Below are positions 1 to 6,984 of a stretch of DNA of 31,010 nt, piece by piece. The notes beneath the pieces are model-generated. The model had not been told where the DNA came from and ran no database searches. It saw nothing but the letters and a program-made list of their open reading frames with translations. Where the stretch lies: positions 1 to 31,010 of IMG/VR virus record IMGVR_UViG_3300042566_000650; one strand, written 5' to 3'. This DNA is from a virus. Position 1 is the stretch's first letter. Every line of letters starts with the position of its first letter. Both the position numbers and the translations under genes were made by a program.

Positions 1-309
1 GATTGCTCGTTCTAGTTCTTGTCTTTTTGTAAAATGTTCAAACTCAGTTAAGAAAAACTCAGTATGCCCTGCTGTGTCTAGTTCAGGGATTAGTTCAATT
101 TCTATACCAGTAGTAGCTTTGATTTGTGTAGGATCAGGCAACACATTGTATTTTTGTGAATGTTCTACTATAAACTCTGCTGCCGCCCTAACTGATCTGT
201 CAAAGTTTAGTGGGTTCATGATGTTCATTACCCTAGTATATAACTCAGGGTTAGTGATCATCATACGCAAAAATAGCGTTTGTACTTCGGGGTTAAATTC
301 TTTTAACAA
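1..309 (-). CDS. DnaB-family replicative helicase (gp41-like), N-terminal part
   Basis: The reading frame is open to the window edge and gives 103 residues. It begins at TTG (307-309), because an in-frame stop lies five codons upstream (322-324), and GAGG is placed about ten bases before the TTG. The peptide has the look of a DnaB N-terminal helical domain: 'NPELYTRVMNIMNP', then 'FDRSVRAAAEFIVEH', then 'KYNVLPDP'. The Walker motifs would lie outside the window. It overlaps the end of the primase gene by 17 bases, as expected for a helicase-primase pair (T4 gp41-gp61), which unwinds DNA and primes the lagging strand at the fork. An ATG eleven or more codons downstream is an alternative start. 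The family call rests on the N-terminal pattern plus the primase neighbour. Confidence 0.7.
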   Translation of the reverse strand, partial: MLKEFNPEVQTLFLRMMITNPELYTRVMNIMNPLNFDRSVRAAAEFIVEHSQKYNVLPDPTQIKATTGIEIELIPELDTAGHTEFFLTEFEHFTKRQELERAI

Positions 310-1282
310 GTTTTCGTTTCCTCATTTCTATTTTAATTTTGCTCATAGTTGCTGATTGTATAATACTTAGCAACACAGGTAATTTACCATATTTTACTAC
401 AGCTTCGTTTACATCTTTAATTGGTTTACCTTCATTGTTCAGTCCCCATTCAGGTAAGCTTATTTGATATCCTAGCTCCATAGCTAGATCACATAACTCT
501 AATCCTGTTTTGTCTTGATCAGGAACTACTATAATAGTTCTGTTTAACCTTCTTAACAATTCTTGTTGTTCTAAACTGATTGTACTGGTACCCAAAGCAC
601 AACCATCTATACTTAGTGCATCAAATATACCTTCAACAACGATGCAAATAGACCATTCAGGTTTTTGAAAGTCATAACCAAACAAATATCCTGTTGGTTG
701 ATCATTAAGATACTTTGGTTTTCTATCGTCTAAAAATCTACTTGTATTACCAACAATCGTTCCTTTGTATGTAAAAGGAACAATGATTCTGTTTGAGTTT
801 CGTCCGATATCTTCCGTAGTAACTAAAAAAGGATATTCATCGTGTTTTATTTTTCTATTATTTAAGTAGTCTATAAATCTAGTGTGTTTTGAATTGTTAA
901 TATCTAACACTTCACTATTATCGGGAAGTTCTTTTTCTTTAAAGTTGATAGCTACATTTCTTACTGCGGGTGTAATATAGTCTAATATATCTTTATTTTG
1001 TAAACTTTCTAAACCGATCTTTGTGATCAAGCTTTCATCAGCGCCGCACCATTTTAGAAATAATTTAGTGTTTGTAGATAACGGTTTACCCAACTCAAAT
1101 CTACATTTGAAATGGCAGTTAAAGCAACTGTATGTAAAGTTGTAGTTGTCTTTGATTAAACCGCCACGCATTCTTTTATCGGGCTTATGTCCACGATAAT
1201 GACAACAGGGTGAATTAAATGAAACCCAGCCCTTTGCTGTTGTTTTTCTTTTGCCGGGAATAATTGTTAATATATCAAACAT
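293..1282 (-). CDS. DNA primase, zinc ribbon plus TOPRIM (T4 gp61-like)
   Basis: This 329-residue protein would synthesise RNA primers for lagging-strand replication. An N-terminal zinc ribbon is visible: C26, C27 and H28, then C53-x2-C56 after a basic loop. A TOPRIM domain follows, with the conserved Glu in 'VVEGIFDAL' (215-223) and the DxD pair in 'VVPDQDKTG' (D255, D257). Length agrees with phage gp61-type primases (about 340). It is translationally coupled to the helicase fragment downstream. A sigma-70-like promoter lies immediately upstream with its -10 only six bases from the ATG, so its mRNA may be nearly leaderless. I see no helicase domain fused to it, unlike T7 gp4. Confidence 0.85.
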   Translation of the reverse strand: MFDILTIIPGKRKTTAKGWVSFNSPCCHYRGHKPDKRMRGGLIKDNYNFTYSCFNCHFKCRFELGKPLSTNTKLFLKWCGADESLITKIGLESLQNKDILDYITPAVRNVAINFKEKELPDNSEVLDINNSKHTRFIDYLNNRKIKHDEYPFLVTTEDIGRNSNRIIVPFTYKGTIVGNTSRFLDDRKPKYLNDQPTGYLFGYDFQKPEWSICIVVEGIFDALSIDGCALGTSTISLEQQELLRRLNRTIIVVPDQDKTGLELCDLAMELGYQISLPEWGLNNEGKPIKDVNEAVVKYGKLPVLLSIIQSATMSKIKIEMRKRKLVKRI

Positions 1283-1288
1283 TCATTG

Positions 1289-1316
1289 ATTATAGCAGAT
1301 TTCTATAATAAATCAA
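1289..1316 (-). promoter_or_regulatory. Early sigma-70 promoter of the primase gene
   Basis: Reading leftward, TTGATT (1311-1316) is followed after 16 bp by TATAAT (1289-1294), preceded by TGC (extended -10). The block CAGATTT next to the -10 also occurs in promoters near 10870, 16830 and 20870. The ATG is at 1282, so the predicted start site falls on or next to the start codon. Confidence 0.65.
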
Positions 1317-1320
1317 GACA

Positions 1321-2088
1321 TTACCTTGCCAAGATGTTGTCTACTTCGCCCTGATCACTGTTAAATTGTAATCTTACAAATGGATGAAATCCAATGATTG
1401 TATATCCTTTTGTATCAGTGATATTGGAATAATTATCACTTTCAATGATAGTATACCATTCACCATCTGGTATTGTAGAACCCTGGATGACTACATTACC
1501 TTCGTATTCATTATATTGTGCTTGAACAGTAAGGATAGGATTATCTTGGGTGTTAACTACACTAGTATAATATGTGTAGTTAGACGTAGTATTTGGATAT
1601 GTGTTCGGGAAGTCTTGACCACTTGGAATAGTAACTATTTCTGAAGGAACAAAGGAAGGTAATATAGAATTTACAATATTTAGATCACCCCTTGCTCCTG
1701 CATTTTGATCTATAAAAACAGGAAAATCAAATTGACCAGTGGGAATTTCTAAGCTATAATAAGCTTTTTGTGCTGAAATGTTTTCAATTTCTGCCGCATT
1801 TAAGTCTAATGTTGCTATTCCGGTCACGGGTAATTGTAGTGTTAATGCTTTACTAACAAGCACTTTTGTACCGTCACCGTTTATAATACGACAAGTAATA
1901 GACTTGCCCGTGATATTAACAGGTTTTTGTTCTTGATTTAAGAACTGAAAACGTAATTGATTATCAACCCCTTTGTGTAAACTTAATGGCTTTGAATATT
2001 GTGGCATATATATCCTACTTGAGTATCCGGTATCAATGATAACAATCTGTGACTGTATGTATGTAAAAACTTGTGTTGCATAGGACAT
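1321..2088 (-). CDS. Probable virion structural protein, BppU-like N-terminal fold
   Basis: A 255-residue protein rich in beta-strand-forming residues, with no signal peptide, membrane segment or catalytic motif. Residues about 30-115 ('LHKGVDNQLRFQFLNQEQ', 'ITGKSITCRIIN', 'ATLDLNAAEIENI') resemble the N-terminal Ig-like domain of baseplate upper proteins (BppU/DUF2479), seen in many phage baseplate and fibre proteins. The rest is Thr/Asn/Tyr rich and looks like further virion beta domains. It is the only structural-type gene in the leftward block. Its upstream motif is late-like (CTAAATA, 2115-2121) rather than the early promoter used around it, consistent with late expression. Calling it structural is inference from fold-like pattern and promoter type. 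Confidence 0.5.
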   Translation of the reverse strand: MSYATQVFTYIQSQIVIIDTGYSSRIYMPQYSKPLSLHKGVDNQLRFQFLNQEQKPVNITGKSITCRIINGDGTKVLVSKALTLQLPVTGIATLDLNAAEIENISAQKAYYSLEIPTGQFDFPVFIDQNAGARGDLNIVNSILPSFVPSEIVTIPSGQDFPNTYPNTTSNYTYYTSVVNTQDNPILTVQAQYNEYEGNVVIQGSTIPDGEWYTIIESDNYSNITDTKGYTIIGFHPFVRLQFNSDQGEVDNILAR

Positions 2089-2114
2089 GTTATCATTAAT
2101 ACCTTTGTTTTATA

Positions 2115-2121
2115 TATTTAG
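2115..2121 (-). promoter_or_regulatory. Candidate T4-type late promoter (CTAAATA)
   Basis: The minus strand reads GACTAAATATATAAAA here, about 27 bases before the ATG of the structural gene. T4 late promoters have only a -10 element (TATAAATA), and related marine phages use similar CTAAATA/ATAAATA motifs. No TTGACA-like -35 is present. A second CTAAATA lies before the plus-strand cassette at 23496. Confidence 0.4.
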
Positions 2122-2171
2122 TCTTAATAAATTATTTGATTTGATTTCAAACGGGAATAAATATTAACAAT

Positions 2172-2552
2172 ATGAGTGCAGAAGATTTTTTCAAAAAATT
2201 AAGTGATAATCACCCGTTTATAACTGTGTGTCATTATGCCAGCCAAGATTATGTAGGTATAGTACAAAATCGGGACGATATAGTTACCTCTATTTACGAT
2301 TATGGATCAATAGTAGAGATAGGACTAAAAGAAAAGTTTTTAGAACTAGGTGACATTTGGTGGTGGGAATCAAATAGACTTATACCAATCAATATATTTT
2401 TGAAAGAAGATTGGGCCGTGTTCAAGCCATACTTACGAACATTTAATAACAAAAGTTTAGCAATATTACACGGACCTACTGTCAGCATGACTGATTTAGG
2501 TAAGCGTAGATCAAAAAGAAGATCAATTACTTTAGTTAAACGCCTTTTCTAG
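2172..2552 (+). CDS. Conserved phage protein of unknown function
   Basis: A 126-residue protein and the only clear plus-strand gene in the left 17 kb. It begins 'MSAEDFFKKLSDNHPFITVCHY', carries a tryptophan run in 'LELGDIWWWESNRLIPINIF', and ends in a strongly basic tail (KRRSKRRSITLVKRLF), which could bind nucleic acid. No signal peptide or membrane segment is seen. I recall similar proteins in marine T4-like phages, always without a function; this is memory, not a search. It converges on the peptide deformylase gene, with three bases between the stops. No good Shine-Dalgarno precedes the ATG. An AATAAATA string lies too close to the ATG to be a convincing promoter. Confidence 0.7.
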   Translation: MSAEDFFKKLSDNHPFITVCHYASQDYVGIVQNRDDIVTSIYDYGSIVEIGLKEKFLELGDIWWWESNRLIPINIFLKEDWAVFKPYLRTFNNKSLAILHGPTVSMTDLGKRRSKRRSITLVKRLF

Positions 2553-2580
2553 CTCTTATCTTTTTTCTCTTATCTTTTTT
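2553..2580. repeat. 14-bp tandem duplication, two perfect copies
   Basis: CTCTTATCTTTTTT occurs twice back to back (2553-2566 and 2567-2580). It forms the 3' end of the peptide deformylase gene on the minus strand. Because 14 is not a multiple of three, the copies are read in different frames, and the second supplies the TAA stop. A recent slippage event that reset the protein's C-terminus is likely. Confidence 0.8.
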
Positions 2581-3047
2581 CTCTTTTCTTTTGCTCGTTC
2601 TAGTACAAGCTTGCCTACTCTATCATCAAAGCATATAGAATTTAAATGATCCAGCTCATGCTGATAGACCCTAGCCATTAAACCATTAAATTCTTGTTGT
2701 ACTTTCTCACCAGCAACATTGTAATACTCTACTGAGATATCTTTGTATCGTTCTACATACATCCAAAGATCAGGAAAGCTCAAGCATCCTTCTTGCTCTC
2801 TCACTCTTTCGCTACCTGAGATAATTTCTGGATTGATACATGCTACTAAATGATCAGAATTACCCATAACAAATATGCGTTTAGCAATACCGCACTGAGG
2901 CGCAGCTAAACCTATGCCGTTATGTAAAACCATTAGCTTGGACATAGCCTTAACTAATTCACTGGGATCACCGTCTTTTTCCCAGTCCCACGATTCAGCT
3001 ACTTCTCTTAGTACTTCGCTATCTTCAGGTATAAGTTTAAGATCCAT
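2556..3047 (-). CDS. def: Peptide deformylase
   Basis: A 163-residue metalloenzyme that removes the formyl group from N-terminal formyl-methionine of new proteins. All three signature motifs are intact: motif I 'GIGLAAPQ' (44-51), motif II 'EGCLS' (86-90, Cys88 as metal ligand) and motif III 'HELDH' (130-134, two His ligands and the catalytic Glu). The length is normal for short phage forms, and the tail after about residue 150 is very basic. AGAGGAA stands before the ATG. The gene overlaps the end of the DnaE-like gene by 11 bases, so the two are co-translated. Peptide deformylase is a recurrent auxiliary gene in marine phages, presumably to keep up with the burst of viral translation. Confidence 0.93.
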   Translation of the reverse strand: MDLKLIPEDSEVLREVAESWDWEKDGDPSELVKAMSKLMVLHNGIGLAAPQCGIAKRIFVMGNSDHLVACINPEIISGSERVREQEGCLSFPDLWMYVERYKDISVEYYNVAGEKVQQEFNGLMARVYQHELDHLNSICFDDRVGKLVLERAKEKRKKIREKR

Positions 3048-3618
3048 GTTGTTCCTCTTTTATTAAATTCATATGTACGGCAACCAACCATGCATAACCC
3101 AAACTATGTGACTTTTTAAAGCTATAGCCATCACTGCCTTTGTCCCACACTGTTTTGTTTACTTCTTGCCAAGTTTTTCCTATCAAATGACGTTTCGCTG
3201 GTCTTATTACTGCTAAGAACATAGCTAACCGTGGTATACTATCTATTGGTTCAGGCATCTTTCTAATCGTATCATACTGACCATTCAAGTGTATAAGTTG
3301 TTCTACTATATCTCGCTTAGTTAGCATAGTCCAATCAGGTTCACGCATCAAACTAATCAAGTGTTCTTCACTTTTTACTTTTTCGTAAACGTGAACATTT
3401 AAGATATCTAACTTAAAGTATCCCCTTTCTTCTGCCTCTTCATAAGAAATAGCTGCAATTTCATTTATAGGATCATATGGTATGTTGCATGGATATATAC
3501 CAGAAGCGTGTTTTCTAATAGGTGTAATATTACGCATAGAAGCAGGTATATGTTTGATCTTTTCCAAGATCAAATCTCTATTACCTACGTCAATGTCTAC
3601 GTCAAAGTTTAATTTCAC
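3037..3618 (-). CDS. Truncated DnaE-like protein (DNA polymerase III alpha fragment)
   Basis: A 193-residue protein whose segments line up in order with the middle of bacterial DnaE. 'IRKHASGIY' (35-42) matches the THAGGVVI region. 'FKLDIL' (68-73) matches FDFLG, including the third catalytic Asp (D71). 'RLAMFLAVIRP' (130-140) matches ALVALFRPG. 'GYSFKKSHSLGYA' (164-176) matches GFNKSHSAAYA. The PHP domain, the palm with the first two catalytic Asp residues, and the clamp-binding C-terminus are absent, so it should not polymerise DNA alone. It starts at GTG, overlapping the exonuclease stop by four bases, and overlaps the deformylase gene downstream. I recall similar short proteins in marine T4-like phages. 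The role is unknown; DNA binding is a reasonable guess. Confidence 0.65.
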   Translation of the reverse strand: MKLNFDVDIDVGNRDLILEKIKHIPASMRNITPIRKHASGIYPCNIPYDPINEIAAISYEEAEERGYFKLDILNVHVYEKVKSEEHLISLMREPDWTMLTKRDIVEQLIHLNGQYDTIRKMPEPIDSIPRLAMFLAVIRPAKRHLIGKTWQEVNKTVWDKGSDGYSFKKSHSLGYAWLVAVHMNLIKEEQHGS

Positions 3619-4181
3619 GGTTTCATTAATCCAGCGGCTATTAACTTTTGATAAGCATCTTGTACTACAATCGCTTGATGTTCGGCGTCTTCTACTGCAT
3701 TGTGCGTAGTTTTAGTACCATACTTTTTATCTTTTAGTTTCACACCGGCTATTTCAAATAGTGTTCTAGTGTCTCTTACTGTATAGAAAGGCCATGGTAT
3801 TGGATTTGGTTTATCAGTTAAAGTTTGTCTAAACGCTGTTTCCATAACTACTACGTCAAAAGGGGCACCGTTTGACCACACAGCATCTTGATTCCAACAA
3901 TAATGATATAACACTTCCATGCATTCTTTTAATGACATTCTACCCTGTTCATTAAACGCTGCGTTTAGTGCTTCAGGAGATTGTTGCGACCACCATCTGA
4001 GAGTATCTTCATTAATGATTCTGTTATATACTTCAGTTTGATCTTCAATAGTAGGTTTTAGTTCTAATCTATCAAGCACACCAGTTCCTTTTGGGTTAAA
4101 CTTTACTACACCAATAGTAAGAATAACACAATTGGGTGATGTGTCTAAAGATTCTATATCTATCATCAAATGAGAGGGCAT
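3615..4181 (-). CDS. DEDDh 3'-5' exonuclease (DexA / Rv2179c-like)
   Basis: A 188-residue DnaQ-fold nuclease that would remove nucleotides from 3' ends. Catalytic residues are visible: D8 and E10 in 'MIDIES', D109 in 'GAPFDVVVME', and H160 to D165 in 'HNAVED'. 'LRWWSQQSPEA' closely resembles the equivalent segment of T4 DexA and of the Rv2179c family, which act on DNA or RNA. The ATG lies one base after the stop of the preceding small gene. The next gene is the DnaE-like fragment, overlapping by four bases, so a proofreading partner relationship is conceivable, but unproven. Exoribonuclease activity is an alternative. Confidence 0.85.
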   Translation of the reverse strand: MPSHLMIDIESLDTSPNCVILTIGVVKFNPKGTGVLDRLELKPTIEDQTEVYNRIINEDTLRWWSQQSPEALNAAFNEQGRMSLKECMEVLYHYCWNQDAVWSNGAPFDVVVMETAFRQTLTDKPNPIPWPFYTVRDTRTLFEIAGVKLKDKKYGTKTTHNAVEDAEHQAIVVQDAYQKLIAAGLMKP

Positions 4182-4182
4182 A

Positions 4183-4473
4183 TCATTCCCATCTTAGTTT
4201 AGCTAACATATATTCTTTATCGGTCTTTAAGTAAATAGCGCGTTTGCTGTCCTTGCTATCGTTAGCCCAAGCCCATATTGGCCAGTCTTCGTCATGTGCC
4301 CAAGCATCGTGTAACTCATAACTACGTCCCCAAATTACTTCACACCATTGTCTAATTTCATTAAACGTCTTGATTTGGTCCCGAGAATTCATACCATGAG
4401 TCTCTATCATATATTGATAAATATTACCGCCGTTGTATCTTCTGTCTATCTTTTTAAATGTTATTATTCGCAT
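4183..4473 (-). CDS. Small protein with C-terminal LRWE motif (1 of 4)
   Basis: A 96-residue protein starting at ATG 4473; an in-frame TTG at 4482 is possible but lacks support. GGAA lies six bases before the ATG. It is rich in Trp and acidic residues ('HDEDWPIWAWAND') and ends 'LAKLRWE'. It overlaps the upstream gene by 10 bases and is followed after one base by the exonuclease gene. The end of the gene (AGATGGGAATGA) doubles as the ribosome binding region of the next gene. No known domain or function is recognised; it is one of four adjacent genes with the same type of ending. Confidence 0.65.
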   Translation of the reverse strand: MRIITFKKIDRRYNGGNIYQYMIETHGMNSRDQIKTFNEIRQWCEVIWGRSYELHDAWAHDEDWPIWAWANDSKDSKRAIYLKTDKEYMLAKLRWE

Positions 4474-4715
4474 AGTTTCCAATGGACATATATTTTATCG
4501 TTTATTGTAACACGTTTACTAGTCAACCACCAATCTTTTAGGTAACCTTTGTTAGGATATTTTTCCCATAACCAATCTTCTAAAGCTCTAGTCCAGTCAC
4601 ACTGAATAAAGATTTGTTCTTGCCATTCATTATTAATGAAAATCTTTTTCCTGATTTTTCGGTTGGTAGGAACATAATCAATTATGTCTACATGATCGTA
4701 ATAATTGAAACCCAT
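4464..4715 (-). CDS. Small protein with diverged C-terminal WKLCE motif (2 of 4)
   Basis: An 83-residue protein starting 'MGFNYYDHVDIIDY', with a basic stretch (NRKIRKKIFIN) and many Trp residues ('EDWLWEKYP', 'LKDWWL'). It ends 'VHWKLCE', a diverged version of the LRWE ending of its three neighbours. Its ATG follows the TAA of the upstream gene directly, with GAGGTGG just before it, so translation is coupled. Function is unknown. The divergence of the ending fits the fact that the downstream gene's start here lies inside the coding sequence rather than after the stop. Confidence 0.65.
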   Translation of the reverse strand: MGFNYYDHVDIIDYVPTNRKIRKKIFINNEWQEQIFIQCDWTRALEDWLWEKYPNKGYLKDWWLTSKRVTINDKIYVHWKLCE

Positions 4716-4973
4716 TTATTCCCACCTCAATAAAAACCATTCATAATCTTTAGACTGTTCAAACGCTATACGATTATCAAACCAACGATGTTCACCTATA
4801 GTGTTTTGTTTTACCCATTCTATCACTTCATCAAGTTGCTGATAAGAAATTATTGCACCATGCCACCCACTTGTGATACACAAATTGTATAATAACTCTT
4901 GATCTAAACGATTACGAATATTATTCGCCATCTCAGTTAGAATCTCATCATGCTCGTTTTGTGACAAGCTCAT
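4716..4973 (-). CDS. Small protein with C-terminal LRWE motif (3 of 4)
   Basis: An 85-residue acidic protein starting 'MSLSQNEHDEILTEM' at ATG 4973; the in-frame GTG six bases upstream is less likely because GAGGTG serves as the ribosome binding site. It ends 'YEWFLLRWE'. Its ATG overlaps the TGA of the upstream gene (ATGA). Predicted mostly helical and soluble, with no membrane segment. The function is unknown. Confidence 0.65.
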   Translation of the reverse strand: MSLSQNEHDEILTEMANNIRNRLDQELLYNLCITSGWHGAIISYQQLDEVIEWVKQNTIGEHRWFDNRIAFEQSKDYEWFLLRWE

Positions 4974-5194
4974 TCCCACCTCAGTTTAAACCAAATTCTA
5001 TGTTCTTCTATTGGTACATACCAAATATCAGATATACTAAACAATTCGGAACCTTGGTATTCTATCTTTATATCACAATCTTCAGCCCACTTCCAAACTT
5101 GTTTTCGCATGGTCCAATGTGAACATACTAAACAACTTTTGGGTATGTTTAGTTGCTTTGATACATCATCTAATGAATATATCTGTTCGCTCAA
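4970..5194 (-). CDS. Small protein with C-terminal LRWE motif (4 of 4)
   Basis: A 74-residue protein read from TTG 5194, the first usable start after the upstream gene's stop. It begins 'SEQIYSLDDVSKQLNIPKS', which resembles the first helices of a DNA-binding domain (a MerR- or excisionase-like 'sldeVakqLgip' pattern), and contains 'CLVCSHWTMRKQVWKWAED'. It ends 'IWFKLRWE'. The TGA overlaps the next ATG. The Shine-Dalgarno is weak, so expression may depend on reinitiation after the zinc-finger gene. DNA binding is inferred only from the short N-terminal pattern. Confidence 0.55.
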   Translation of the reverse strand: MSEQIYSLDDVSKQLNIPKSCLVCSHWTMRKQVWKWAEDCDIKIEYQGSELFSISDIWYVPIEEHRIWFKLRWE

Positions 5195-5196
5195 CT

Positions 5197-5907
5197 TTAA
5201 TACCCAGCTTCTTTCAATAGTTCTTTAACTTGCTTTACTTGTTCTTTGTTTCGCAAAAACTTTAATGCCCATTGTTCAGGATTGATATAATCAAAGATCA
5301 ATCGTTGTAAACCTTCATCTAAACTTTCAATAAATTCAATACCCGATTGACTTTGATATAACATCCATGCACTGATCTTGCCGTTAGTAATCTTATAACA
5401 AATTTTATTCTTACTACCATATCGTAAATAGTCACCAGCTTTAATATTATCTGGTTCTGCTAATTTAATAGTAGTTTCAATGCTTCTAGCAATAGCATCA
5501 AGTGGATCTTCTTCGCGCAAGTAATAAATCAAGTAACGATTGTATACTTGATCACTAGTCCAACTATCAATAGAAATTTTATTGTCTAGCAACCAATCTA
5601 AGTATCTAGTAATATTGATAGCATTAATATCAACACAATAGTTACCAAATTTAACAAAGGCTATGTAATATGCGCTTTTTACAAAGTCCAAATAAGTTTT
5701 TGGTTTTCTTGAGTTTGTATTCTTTTTGTAAAAAGCAAGCCAGCACTGAAACGCTATTCTGTTTCCAGCGTTATCTTTTTCATGCACTCTACGCTTAGTT
5801 TCGCACATGTGTTTAAACATTGACTGTTCGCGTTGGAATTGCTTATTACAAAAGTCGCAAACAAATTCAGTTACCTGAGTCTCTTTCATACTGATTAAGT
5901 TCATCAT
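5197..5907 (-). CDS. Zinc-finger protein of unknown function
   Basis: A 236-residue protein with one N-terminal zinc-finger-like motif: C17-x2-C20, then H33-x-C35 with a spare H42 ('CDFCNKQFQ...FKHMCETK'). The rest is mixed helical with aromatic clusters ('YLDFVKSAYYIAFVKFGNYC', 'DQVYNRYLIYYL') and no enzyme motif I can name. It overlaps the upstream gene by 41 bases. The start is uncertain: ATG 5907 is the longest, and an internal ATG (5889) is also possible because no clear Shine-Dalgarno marks either. It lies among replication and recombination genes, so a DNA- or RNA-binding role is plausible. I recall comparable proteins in marine T4-like phages without function. Confidence 0.65.
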   Translation of the reverse strand: MMNLISMKETQVTEFVCDFCNKQFQREQSMFKHMCETKRRVHEKDNAGNRIAFQCWLAFYKKNTNSRKPKTYLDFVKSAYYIAFVKFGNYCVDINAINITRYLDWLLDNKISIDSWTSDQVYNRYLIYYLREEDPLDAIARSIETTIKLAEPDNIKAGDYLRYGSKNKICYKITNGKISAWMLYQSQSGIEFIESLDEGLQRLIFDYINPEQWALKFLRNKEQVKQVKELLKEAGY

Positions 5908-6466
5908 CGGTTACAATAGTGCTCAACAATTCTATTTCGTCTAATTTTAGTGTTGGGAATTTTTTAGCTAGTACTACTTTCTTTTTGTGTTCAGTAACAA
6001 ATACTTCTGCTACTTCTGCTATGTCTCGTTCACTGGCTGTTGGGTATATCTTTTTATAGTAGTCTTGAATCTCTTTAGTTTTAGCTGCTTCTTTAAGTAA
6101 GCTTACTTTTTCACCTATCTTGGGTATCCATTGATGAAACTGTTTCCCCTTGCCTGGGCTAGCAGCACACAACATTAACCATTGTAGTTTTGGATGAGAA
6201 TGTTCTTTACTAGCAATCATATGATCTAGCAAATATTTGTTAGCATAATATTCTGTGCTTTGCAAATAATATCGTTGTAAATCTTTATTGCCTTTAATAG
6301 CACTCATCCATTGTACTAACAAAAATGGTACAAACTTTTTCTGCTGTTCGGGAGTTAACCTGTCAAAAAAGTCATAGTCTTTTTTGTCCAACGCTTCTAA
6401 AGTTTTGAACAGATCCAAATCTTGATTTTCAAAAGTTTCGTCTTTTGGTACAGATTTTTTAGCCAT
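5867..6466 (-). CDS. Candidate clamp-loader small subunit (gp62-like)
   Basis: A 199-residue, mainly helical protein. The segment 'HPKLQWLMLCAASPGKGKQFHQWI' at about residues 92-115 resembles '[20 protein letters not shown]' of T4 gp62 in position, spacing and the basic R/K-G-K core. The total length matches gp62 (187 residues). In T4, one gp62 plus four gp44 ATPase subunits load the sliding clamp. The ATG overlaps the upstream stop (TAATG). No gp44 or gp45 gene is in the window, and in T4 gp62 lies next to gp44, so context does not support the call. Treat it as a remote similarity. Confidence 0.4.
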   Translation of the reverse strand: MAKKSVPKDETFENQDLDLFKTLEALDKKDYDFFDRLTPEQQKKFVPFLLVQWMSAIKGNKDLQRYYLQSTEYYANKYLLDHMIASKEHSHPKLQWLMLCAASPGKGKQFHQWIPKIGEKVSLLKEAAKTKEIQDYYKKIYPTASERDIAEVAEVFVTEHKKKVVLAKKFPTLKLDEIELLSTIVTDDELNQYERDSGN

Positions 6467-6969
6467 TAAAAGACTTTCCCGTAATCAACTACTTCACAGT
6501 TTCTGCTAATCTCTTTAACAAAATATAAGCATCGGGGCTTTTCGCTATCATCAATGGGTACACATAAAAACTGACCATTTCTAAGTCTAGGCGAAAACCA
6601 AGTTACATCTTGATAAATGTCTACAATCTCTATAGGAAGAAAATCGGGCGCATAAGAAGTAAGAGGATTAAATTGAAACGCATTAAATCCTCTGTCGTTT
6701 ACACTAGACAAGGGAAGAGTTTCTAAATCACCGTGTTCAGATTCTCCAATTAAGATTTGCCAATCTACTGGCATTTTAATTTTTCTATTACCCACTTGTA
6801 AAACTACAGCAGGCGAGTTAAAAGACTCTAAAAATATCAGAGGTATAAAATAAAAGTCTGGATTATTTGGATTAGAGTTATCTAATATTGCAAACTGAAG
6901 ATCGTCTATTTCTTCAGGTAATGATTCTAAATTGTAACAACTGTTTACATCTAAGTTTAATATTCTCAT
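6466..6969 (-). CDS. Conserved phage protein of unknown function
   Basis: A 167-residue, beta-rich, acidic protein without signal peptide or membrane segment. Distinct runs are 'DFYFIPLIFLESFNSPAVVLQVG', here residues about 38-60, then 'GDLETLPLSSVNDRGFNAFQFNPL' and a C-terminal 'CLYFVKEISRNCEVVDYG'. I recall this combination from hypothetical proteins of marine T4-like phages near DNA-metabolism genes; I know of no assigned function. It lies between UvsW (15-base gap) and the gp62-like gene (overlapping), so a role in DNA metabolism is a guess from position. Confidence 0.7.
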   Translation of the reverse strand: MRILNLDVNSCYNLESLPEEIDDLQFAILDNSNPNNPDFYFIPLIFLESFNSPAVVLQVGNRKIKMPVDWQILIGESEHGDLETLPLSSVNDRGFNAFQFNPLTSYAPDFLPIEIVDIYQDVTWFSPRLRNGQFLCVPIDDSEKPRCLYFVKEISRNCEVVDYGKVF

Positions 6970-6984
6970 ATTGATATTATATCT

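Noticed and set aside
347-375. Small inverted repeat (GTTGCT/AGCAAC) similar to the dispersed element
   Set aside because: It lies inside the primase coding sequence, only part of the element matches, and it has no terminator features.
2154-2161. AATAAATA as late promoter of the plus-strand gene at 2172
   Set aside because: The predicted start site would fall within a few bases of the ATG with no room for a ribosome binding site.
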